49,715 nucleotides of DNA from Polyangiaceae bacterium. GTDB lineage: Bacteria; Myxococcota_A; Polyangia; Polyangiales; Polyangiaceae. The notes below the pieces were generated by a model. That model ran no database searches, was not told the DNA's origin, and was given only the letters and a program-made list of their open reading frames with translations. How positions within the stretch are numbered: the stretch's first letter is position 1; every line of letters begins with the position of its first letter. The position numbers and the translations under genes were made by a program. Location: positions 1 through 49,715 of the forward strand of contig WQZB01000034.1 of NCBI GenBank assembly GCA_009780955.1. Direction: 5' to 3'. This document shows, one piece after another, positions 43,610 through 49,715 of this stretch.

Positions 43610-44713
43610 ATGAGGCTCGAGCCGTTCGATTTCGAGTTACCTCAAAAGCTTATCGCGCAAATTCCTGCCGAAAAGCGCGACGATGCACGGCTGCTCGTGT
43701 TGCCGACCGCCTCGAACTCACGTCGACTTGAAAGCGTTCTCGCTCCGATCCACGCCAAAGTTGCCGATCTTGCCGACCACATCGAGCCAGGTTCACTCGT
43801 TGTCGTCAACGACACAAAGGTGATGCGCGCTCGTATCATCGGTCACAAAGAAGGCACGATGGGGCGAGCCGAGGTATTTCTCATACGCAAAATCGAAGAC
43901 ACGACCGAAGGCGGCAAGAGCGTTCAGCGCTGGCAGGCGATGGGCCGCGCCTCGAAGCCTCTTCGACCCGGCATGCGAATCGTCAAAGGTTCGCTCGTCG
44001 TCGAGTTCGAGGGCAAGACGGACGACGGCCTTTTCGACGTCAAGCTATGGGCGCAGGGCGGATTGCCACTCGACGAAGCGCGAAAGGCCGCAGGTCAAGT
44101 GCCATTGCCCCCTTACATCAAACGTGCACCTCGCCCGGGCGACGACGAACGCTACCAAACCGTTTTCGCACGCCACGAAGGCGCCGTGGCCGCACCGACC
44201 GCGGGGTTGCACCTCACGTTGGATCTTCTGCAGCGGCTACGCGAACGCGGCTGCACGATCGAAACATGCACTTTGCACATTGGCCTTGGTACCTTCCAAC
44301 CCGTGACTGTGGACGATCTCGACGACCACCCCATGCACGCAGAGCACTTCGAAGTCTCGCGCGATCTCGCCGAGGCCATCGCGCGCGCGCGCGACCGAAA
44401 TGCGCCCGTTGTTGCCATAGGCACGACTGTCGTGCGTGCCCTTGAATCGGCGCGCGATACGCAACGCCCCGGGCATGTGCGCGCCTGCGCAGAAGAAACG
44501 CGCCTGCTCGTGCAGCCGGGGTTTCGCTTTTCGGTCGTGGATCGTTTGATGACGAATTTTCATCTGCCAAAGTCGACGTTGCTCGCACTCGTATGTGCAT
44601 TCGGCGGCACCGAGCGCGTTCTCGACGCCTACAGCGTCGCTGTGCAAGCGGCGTATCGCTTCTTCTCGTACGGCGACGCGATGCTGCTCGATCGCGCGCA
44701 GGAAGCGCAATGA
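43610..44713 (+). CDS. queA: tRNA S-adenosylmethionine ribosyltransferase-isomerase
   Basis: A 367-residue QueA that transfers and isomerises the ribose of SAM onto preQ1 in tRNA, giving epoxyqueuosine. The N-terminal FDFELPQKLIAQIPAEKRDDARLLVL (spanning the first helix), VVNDTKVMRARI, GAVAAPTAGLHLT and LPKSTLLALVCAFGG are family motifs. The length is normal (~350). Its stop overlaps the tgt start by 4 bp, an arrangement common for queuosine operons. It catalyses the step after Tgt. Confidence 0.96.
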   Translation: MRLEPFDFELPQKLIAQIPAEKRDDARLLVLPTASNSRRLESVLAPIHAKVADLADHIEPGSLVVVNDTKVMRARIIGHKEGTMGRAEVFLIRKIEDTTEGGKSVQRWQAMGRASKPLRPGMRIVKGSLVVEFEGKTDDGLFDVKLWAQGGLPLDEARKAAGQVPLPPYIKRAPRPGDDERYQTVFARHEGAVAAPTAGLHLTLDLLQRLRERGCTIETCTLHIGLGTFQPVTVDDLDDHPMHAEHFEVSRDLAEAIARARDRNAPVVAIGTTVVRALESARDTQRPGHVRACAEETRLLVQPGFRFSVVDRLMTNFHLPKSTLLALVCAFGGTERVLDAYSVAVQAAYRFFSYGDAMLLDRAQEAQ

Positions 44714-45876
44714 CTGCGCCCCGCACGCCTGGCTTCGGTTTCCGAGTCCTTGCCACCTGTGGTCATGCCCGCGCGAGCGTGCTCACAACACCGCACGGCG
44801 ATGTCGAGTTGCCAACGTTCATGCCCGTGGGCACAAAAGGTTGCGTCAAGGGGCTGACCCCCGACGAGGTCGCGGCAACCGGCGCGCGCATCGTTCTTGG
44901 CAACACCTACCATCTTTGGCTGCGCCCCGGCCCTGAGGTGATTGCAACGATGGGTGGTCTACGCAGCTTTTCGCATTGGCCGCACGCCATGCTCACCGAC
45001 TCAGGTGGTTTCCAGGCCTTCTCGCTCAGCACAGGCTACGGCAAAAAACTAGGCGAATCGCTCGTGAAGATCGACGATAGCGGCATCGTCTTCCGCTCTC
45101 ACCTCGATGGGTCGAAGCATCATCTCTCACCCGAACAAGCGGTGCGCGTGCAGGGCATGCTTGGCGCTGACATTCAAATGCAGCTCGATGTCTGTCCGTC
45201 TGGCGACTCACCACGCGCAGCGGTTGAAGCCGCTGTTGCCCAAACTACGCTTTGGGCCAAGCGTGCGCTCAAAGCTCCGCGCCCCGAAGGGCAGGCGCTT
45301 TTCGGGATCGTGCAAGGTGCATGTTTTTCGGATCTTCGCCGCGCGCACGCCGAAGAGCTCGCTTCGATCGACCCAGGTTTCGATGGGCTGGCGCTCGGCG
45401 GCTTTTCGGTGGGCGAGCCCATCGCGCGTATGGTCGACACGCTCGGTGAAGTGGCGCACCTGCTCGATGCCGAGCGCCCTCGCTACCTCATGGGCGTTGG
45501 CATGCCGCGCGATTTGCTCGAAGGCATTGGCGCCGGCATCGACATGTTCGACTGCGTGCTTCCAACGCGCAATGCGCGCAATGGGCAAGCACTGACCCGA
45601 TTCGGTCGCGTGGTCATCAAGCAGGCGCGATACCAATGCGATGCGCGCCCAATCGATGCAGACTGCACATGCCCATGCTGCCGCGAAGGCTATTCACGCG
45701 CTTACCTTCGTCATCTCTACATGGCCGGAGAGATGACGGCGCTGCGCCTGCTGAGCCTGCACAACCTGCATTATTATGGCGAACTAGTTGCCGGCGCGCG
45801 CGCCGCCATCCGGTGCGGGCAATGGGCGGAGTACAAAGCAGCGAGCCTGGCGCGCATGGAGGCGGGCGATGGCTAG
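44710..45876 (+). CDS. tgt: tRNA-guanine transglycosylase
   Basis: A 388-residue TIM-barrel enzyme that exchanges G34 of GUN-anticodon tRNAs for preQ1. TPDEVAATGARIVLGNTYHL, MLTDSGGFQAFSLS (first catalytic Asp), GLALGGFSVGEP and DMFDCVLPTRNARNG (nucleophile Asp) are intact. The zinc site is CTCPCC with a downstream His in LLSLHNLHYY. It is coupled to queA by ATGA. The 3' end overlaps the convergent HTH/PBP regulator by 4 bp. Confidence 0.97.
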   Translation: MTAPRTPGFGFRVLATCGHARASVLTTPHGDVELPTFMPVGTKGCVKGLTPDEVAATGARIVLGNTYHLWLRPGPEVIATMGGLRSFSHWPHAMLTDSGGFQAFSLSTGYGKKLGESLVKIDDSGIVFRSHLDGSKHHLSPEQAVRVQGMLGADIQMQLDVCPSGDSPRAAVEAAVAQTTLWAKRALKAPRPEGQALFGIVQGACFSDLRRAHAEELASIDPGFDGLALGGFSVGEPIARMVDTLGEVAHLLDAERPRYLMGVGMPRDLLEGIGAGIDMFDCVLPTRNARNGQALTRFGRVVIKQARYQCDARPIDADCTCPCCREGYSRAYLRHLYMAGEMTALRLLSLHNLHYYGELVAGARAAIRCGQWAEYKAASLARMEAGDG

Positions 45877-46766
45877 GCCGGATAGCTCCTAGTTTGCGCT
45901 GTCTCGAACTCGTACCGGATCTCGCCGGTTTCGTCAGTCTTGTACCCGGCAACCCGATCGAGGGCGTTTCGAAAGCTTCGCGATTGCGCGACCTCGCAGA
46001 CACCTACGACACGCGGATCACCGAGATGCTCGGCAAAGAGCAGCAGATCGTAGGACTCTTCTGCGATGGGGTAGAATCGGAGCCCGACGCGCTCTGCCCA
46101 CGCTGCCGTCGTCAACGCGAGATCGGCTTCGCCACGAACAACGGCGCACACGGTGTCGCGATGCGATGCGTGCACGGTCGTTCGAGCCTCAAGCTTGCGA
46201 AGCGTCATGTGCTCTGTAACCATGGCGCGATCGAAGTGCGCTCGCACACCAGCAGACGCAGGGCGCATCGCCAATCGTCGCCGCGCGATGTCGCCGAGAG
46301 ACCGAACGCGGAGCGATGTCGGGTGTGCAAGGCCTACTTGCCTGCGTACGAGGTGGATGCGAGCAAGCCGCGTCGCCTCGAAATGCGCGGGAGGTCTGTC
46401 GGCGTGGTAGCCGGCGAGGAGGATGGCCTTCTTCTCTAACTGTGAGAGGGCTGTCTGTCGATCGGATTGGATGAACCCCACGAGCGGCTTGTCGTCACCG
46501 AGTAGCTGAGCGAGCAGAATCTCGACGACCAAGTCGCCATTCGCACCAAGGAGTGCTGCTGCGGTCTGCTCGTTGCTAGCCGCTTTCGCTTGCGCCGGAG
46601 AGATCTCCTCGCGGTGCGCTGACCATGCGAGGATCTCTTCCCGAACGAAGCGCCATTCGCCCCCGACACGCCGTCCAGGCAATCCTTGGTCGAGCAATCG
46701 ATAAACGTGCTTCGGATGCACACGAAGCAGCTTGGCAACCTCGGCGGTCTTTAGGAGATCATTCAC
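45873..46766 (-). CDS. HTH regulator with PBP-like ligand domain
   Basis: 297 residues. The N-terminal ~55 (LLKTAEVAKLLRVHPKHVYRL ... GEWRFVREEILAW) is an excisionase/MerR-type helix-turn-helix of the HTH_17 kind. Residues ~75-297 match the PBP_like domain (PF12727 type), a cytoplasmic relative of periplasmic oxyanion-binding proteins: VLLVGY-like QKKAILLAGYHA, VCAVVRGEADLALTTAAWAE, YPIAEESYDLLLF, and the closing VAGYKTDETGEIRYE. In this architecture a small ligand controls DNA binding; several characterised relatives sense molybdate or tungstate, but the ligand here is unknown. Divergent from the lipoprotein/receptor set, 95 bp away, so probably its regulator. Confidence 0.8.
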   Translation of the reverse strand: MNDLLKTAEVAKLLRVHPKHVYRLLDQGLPGRRVGGEWRFVREEILAWSAHREEISPAQAKAASNEQTAAALLGANGDLVVEILLAQLLGDDKPLVGFIQSDRQTALSQLEKKAILLAGYHADRPPAHFEATRLARIHLVRRQVGLAHPTSLRVRSLGDIARRRLAMRPASAGVRAHFDRAMVTEHMTLRKLEARTTVHASHRDTVCAVVRGEADLALTTAAWAERVGLRFYPIAEESYDLLLFAEHLGDPRVVGVCEVAQSRSFRNALDRVAGYKTDETGEIRYEFETAQTRSYPA

Positions 46767-46825
46767 GGGACACGTCTTTTCGTATCACGGTTCCTTATGC
46801 ATCGTGAGTTGCGGAAAATCAATTT

Positions 46826-46855
46826 CCTATTGTTGCCTTATGTTACCTATTGTTA
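46826..46855. promoter_or_regulatory. Three tandem 10-bp iterons before the uptake operon
   Basis: CCTATTGTTG, CCTTATGTTA and CCTATTGTTA follow one another without gaps at 46826-46855, ending 6 bp before ATG 46862. The 10-bp period places each unit on the same face of the helix, as expected for cooperative binding of a regulator. They replace a recognisable ribosome binding site. The adjacent HTH/PBP-like protein is the obvious candidate ligand-dependent binder; this is inference. Confidence 0.55.
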
Positions 46856-46861
46856 CCCATC

Positions 46862-47329
46862 ATGACTTCCTGGAAATTCTCTCGTTTTCTCCCCATTCTC
46901 ACCCTCACGGCCTGCGGGCTGCTCGCTGCCTGCAGCGACCAATCCGTGGAGTCCGACAACTCGCCTGTTGATTCGGACGTGCAGAGTGCAAGCATCGTCT
47001 CGCTCGTCTACGGCACGTCGTCGGTCCCGGTCGACCTGACCACGTTCCCAACGCAAGACTACAAAGGAACGCCTGTCGTACCGCTCACCACGGTTTGGTC
47101 CGCGGGGGCGCTGCAAGACGCAAGCACACTTCAATTCGACTTCGAAGGTGACGATGGCTTCCATCCGACTTCGAGCCCGAATTGCACGAGCTACATCACA
47201 TCCGAGCAGCTCTCGATGGGCTACATCCTTCCCACGACACGCAAGCTCGTCTGGGATGACTCCCTCGGCTTTCCAGGTTGCTACAGCGTGAGCGGCGTCG
47301 CGAAGATCATCGGGCTCGATCTGGAATGA
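46862..47329 (+). CDS. Small lipoprotein of the uptake cluster
   Basis: 155 residues. The signal ends in the lipobox LLAAC (Cys22-24 region), so the protein is a lipoprotein. The mature part is a single domain: VYGTSSVPVDLTTFPTQDYKG, TTVWSAGALQDASTLQFDFE, GDDGFHPTSS and VWDDSLGFPGCYSV. The strand order and DDGF turn vaguely recall the sulfite-oxidase (SUOX-type) fold without its cofactor ligand, but I am not sure. Two Cys may form a disulfide. ATG 46862 is preferred over 46850. The stop overlaps the receptor start by 4 bp (ATGA), so the two are coupled and may form a surface binding complex. Confidence 0.75.
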   Translation: MTSWKFSRFLPILTLTACGLLAACSDQSVESDNSPVDSDVQSASIVSLVYGTSSVPVDLTTFPTQDYKGTPVVPLTTVWSAGALQDASTLQFDFEGDDGFHPTSSPNCTSYITSEQLSMGYILPTTRKLVWDDSLGFPGCYSVSGVAKIIGLDLE

Positions 47330-49317
47330 CCCGCGTGAGCGCGTTGGCGGTGGCGGCGTTTGCGCTCGCATCCCTTGCTGCGCGAACGAGCCAGGCCAAC
47401 GAGGAGACGAGCAGCGAGACTGCGCCAGATTCGACGCCGCCCACAGAAATCGTCGTCACAGGTCAACCTCGCGAAGACCGCGGCACCGTCGTCTCGGTCA
47501 TGAAAGGCAAAGAAATCGAGCGGCTCGGAGCAACGAACGTGGGCGAGACCCTCGAACGGCTCCCCGCGATCAGCAGTGGTGGCGGCGCCCGAGGCGAGCG
47601 CATTCTTACGTTGCGAGGCTTCGACCAACGCCAGCTCGCAGTCTTCGTAGATGGAGTGCCCGTTTCCGTGCCTTACGACGGGCAACTCGACTTGAGCAAA
47701 ATGCCCGTGGACATGGTCGAGCGCATCACGGTCGTGAAAGGTTCGGGATCACTGCTCTACGGACCGAATGGTCTCGGAGGCGCCGTCAACATCGCCACGC
47801 GAGAACCAACGGTAAGCCCTTCGCTGACATTGAAGACCGAAATGGCGCCTTTTAGCGCGATACGCGCAAGCGCCGTGGGCAGTGCCTCCGTCGGTCCAAT
47901 CGGCGGCGTTGTTGGCATGGCGGCGGAGAACGTGCGTTACGTGCCGTTGTCACGCAGCTTCGCGACGTTGCCGAACCAAGAGCCAGGACGACGCGACAAC
48001 TCGGACCGGCGAGACATTAGCCTTGCATCGAAGTGGACCTGGGACATCAACGACTCGCATCGCGTCATGCTCTCTGCGTCACACTTCGGAGGCTTCTTCG
48101 GCGTTCCTCCGGCAACACGCGATCTGACGGTTCGCTACTGGCGATGGTCAAACTGGGAATCGTCGTCGCTCGGCCTGAGTCACACCTATCGCGGCGAGCG
48201 CTTCGAGACCGAAGAGGTCGTTTTCGCAAGCATGTTCTCCAACACGCTCGACTCGTACGACGACGCACGTTACGCATCGCAGCTTCTGCCGCGCGCGTTT
48301 CACAGCATCTACGACGACATGTCGCTCGGTGGCTTTGCGCGAACGAAGAACATCATTCCTCTGGGCGGCGAGCGACACCTCGACGTGAGAACGTGGACCG
48401 GCCTAAAGCACGACTCCCACGAGAGCAAAGGAAGCCCTGGCCAAGACACCACCAAGGTGTCGACCAACATCGTGACCACGTCGGCGCAGGCGGATCTCGA
48501 TGTCGTGCCCGAGTTACTTCGTGTTGCATCAGGCGTTCAGGTCGACGCCGAGCTGCCCGACACACCGCCCTCCGGTCCGAAACCCAATGCGGCCGCGGCG
48601 GCCGGTCCCCTCGCATCCGTCAGCGTCATGCCGGCGCGCGACTTCAGCGTTACGCTCAGCGCCGCATCGAGAACGCGCTTTCCAACTCTTCGAGAGCGGT
48701 TCAGTACAGTCTTCGACGCCAACGAGCCGAACAACCTGCTCGCCCCTGAGCATGCCTGGAACTTCTCCCTCGACGCCGTAACTCGCCCGGCTCGCGCGAT
48801 GCGAATCGCCGCTGGCGTGTTCGACTCCGAGCTTCGCGATCTCATCACGTCGGTCGTCATCGCGCCTCAAACCAATCAATTTCAGAATATTGGCCATGCA
48901 CGCTTCGTGGGCGCCGAGATGGAGCTCACATGGTCACCGGCCAAGTGGCTCGAGGTTCTTGCCGGAGCCCTGATCATGCGCGCCCGCAGCGGCGACGCGT
49001 TCGACCAACCGGTGGCTTATCGCCCCAAGAGCAAAGGGCTCGTCGCCGTCACGGTGATGCCTTGGTCTACCGTTTCGCTCACAGGTATCTTGCGGCACGT
49101 CGGTGAGCAAGACTTCCAAAACCCCGACACCGCTGTGTGGGGTCGCCTCGGTGCCTACCAGCTCTTCGACGCTCGCGCGGAGTGGCGTTTTCATCCGATG
49201 ATGCGCGTGTGGATCCGCGCTATCAACCTCACCGACGCGAACGTCGAATCGCGCTACTCCTTCCCCGAGCCAGGGCGAACCATCTTCGTCGGCTTTAGCA
49301 CGCAGGTCGGGTCGTGA
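47326..49317 (+). CDS. TonB-dependent outer-membrane receptor
   Basis: 663 residues. A signal peptide (ALAVAAFALASLAARTSQA) is followed by the TonB box EIVVTG (41-46), then the plug domain (~50-160) with IERLGATNVGETLERLPAI, LTLRGFDQRQLAVFVDGVPV and SGSLLYGPNGLGGAVNI, and a 22-strand-type barrel to the end. It imports a ligand too large or too scarce for porins, driven by TonB-ExbBD. The last residues (FSTQVGS) lack the usual terminal aromatic, which is slightly unusual. It is coupled to the lipoprotein upstream (ATGA) and the membrane protein downstream (GTGA). The ligand is not readable from sequence. Confidence 0.93.
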   Translation: MTRVSALAVAAFALASLAARTSQANEETSSETAPDSTPPTEIVVTGQPREDRGTVVSVMKGKEIERLGATNVGETLERLPAISSGGGARGERILTLRGFDQRQLAVFVDGVPVSVPYDGQLDLSKMPVDMVERITVVKGSGSLLYGPNGLGGAVNIATREPTVSPSLTLKTEMAPFSAIRASAVGSASVGPIGGVVGMAAENVRYVPLSRSFATLPNQEPGRRDNSDRRDISLASKWTWDINDSHRVMLSASHFGGFFGVPPATRDLTVRYWRWSNWESSSLGLSHTYRGERFETEEVVFASMFSNTLDSYDDARYASQLLPRAFHSIYDDMSLGGFARTKNIIPLGGERHLDVRTWTGLKHDSHESKGSPGQDTTKVSTNIVTTSAQADLDVVPELLRVASGVQVDAELPDTPPSGPKPNAAAAAGPLASVSVMPARDFSVTLSAASRTRFPTLRERFSTVFDANEPNNLLAPEHAWNFSLDAVTRPARAMRIAAGVFDSELRDLITSVVIAPQTNQFQNIGHARFVGAEMELTWSPAKWLEVLAGALIMRARSGDAFDQPVAYRPKSKGLVAVTVMPWSTVSLTGILRHVGEQDFQNPDTAVWGRLGAYQLFDARAEWRFHPMMRVWIRAINLTDANVESRYSFPEPGRTIFVGFSTQVGS

Positions 49318-49715
49318 ACGCTTCCGAATCGGATCGCTTCTGGGGTTACGCGGCAGCGTTCGGCGCGATGTGGGGCGCGCTCGAAGTCACCGTTGGTTCG
49401 TTCGTTCACGCACTCAAAATACCGTTCGGAGGCACGCTCCTCGCAGCGTCGGGCGCGGCGCTTCTCCTTGCGCTCCGAACCATCTATCCGCACCGCGGCG
49501 TGCTCGTCGCGGCCGGGCTCGTCTGTGCAGGCATGAAGATGCTCTCGCCTGCAACTACCATCGTCGGCCCCATGGTGGGCATCATGGTCGAATCCATGCT
49601 GATCGAGCTCGCATGCTTCGTCTTCGGTGCGAACCACGTGACAGCCGCAATCGGTGGTGGCCTCGCCACGCTCTGGGCGATCTCGCAAAAAGTGATCACG
49701 CAGATCGTGCTCTAC
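49314..49715 (+). CDS. ECF S-component-like membrane protein (partial)
   Basis: An open frame from GTG 49314 to the right edge (134 codons, no stop). GTG overlaps the receptor stop by 4 bp. It encodes at least five hydrophobic helices with small-residue-rich loops (FWGYAAAFGAMWGALEVTVG, IPFGGTLLAASGAALLLA, VGPMVGIMVESMLIELACF). The pattern of six short helices with Gly/Ala packing and no soluble domain resembles substrate-binding (S) components of energy-coupling-factor transporters. If so, genes for the ECF ATPases and T-component should follow beyond the window. Without those, an unrelated membrane protein is possible. Confidence 0.6.
   Translation, partial: MNASESDRFWGYAAAFGAMWGALEVTVGSFVHALKIPFGGTLLAASGAALLLALRTIYPHRGVLVAAGLVCAGMKMLSPATTIVGPMVGIMVESMLIELACFVFGANHVTAAIGGGLATLWAISQKVITQIVLY

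Noticed and set aside
1..49715. tRNA, rRNA, insertion sequences, prophage or replication origin
   Set aside because: Looked for T-arm motifs, transposase families and phage genes in the gaps and frames; none seen. Small RNAs could be missed by eye.

Overview
The window looks like a high-GC chromosomal segment of a myxobacterium or close relative (Myxococcota, Polyangia-like). I base this on family content, since no ribosomal RNA is present. It has a eukaryote-type Ser/Thr kinase with a membrane anchor, a secreted trypsin-like protease with a MYXO-CTERM-like tail, a large proline-rich-leader outer-membrane barrel of the TIGR04551 type, a sigma-54 activator, and an IHF-alpha with a long disordered tail. 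Genes are dense, with many 4-bp stop/start overlaps. I saw no tRNA, rRNA, insertion sequence, prophage or CRISPR array.

Layout. 1-345: a partial unknown gene with heptad repeats. 496-1758: a hotdog thioesterase and a lipase-like hydrolase. 1697-7348: a minus-strand run yajC-secD-secF-mlaF-mlaD (protein export plus an MCE lipid-transport ATPase and substrate-binding protein, with no permease gene beside them). 7470-9754: a K+/H+ antiporter and a small outer-membrane-like protein with a hairpin over its ribosome binding site. 10032-11542: asnS preceded by a 55-codon zinc-ribbon gene. 11561-13593: a hairpin-rich intergenic island and a lineage-specific membrane protein. 13626-16255: an oxidoreductase/DUF4911/SDR operon. 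16498-18667: a Flp-pilin-like protein with 48-bp in-frame repeats, the remnant of a second pilin, and a Ser/Thr kinase. 18974-23763: a small outer-membrane protein, a peptidase-MA protein, and phosphatidylserine decarboxylase coupled to a methyltransferase. 23893-28896: a Fis-type regulator with a degenerate receiver, then glgX and malQ (glycogen/maltodextrin use). 29011-34495: a TonB-like protein, two GT-C-like membrane proteins and the protease. 34520-39036: polA divergent from a processive GT2 glycosyltransferase. 39210-45876: ihfA, a coupled unknown, the large barrel, the sigma-54 activator, and queA-tgt (queuosine).

The most interesting part is 45873-49715. A HTH plus PBP-like regulator is divergent from a tightly overlapped set: lipoprotein, TonB-dependent receptor and a polytopic membrane protein resembling an ECF-transporter substrate component. 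Three tandem 10-bp repeats lie directly against the lipoprotein start codon. I read this as a self-regulated envelope-spanning uptake system for an unidentified ligand; it runs off the right edge.

A second theme is short dispersed repeats. One family is palindromic (arms GTAGGGGC/GCCCCTAC) at three loci. Another carries the core CCGCTTTC at five loci, four of them touching stop codons, including a 123-bp element with 22-bp inverted ends. Functional assignments come from motifs and family recognition by eye; no database search was run.
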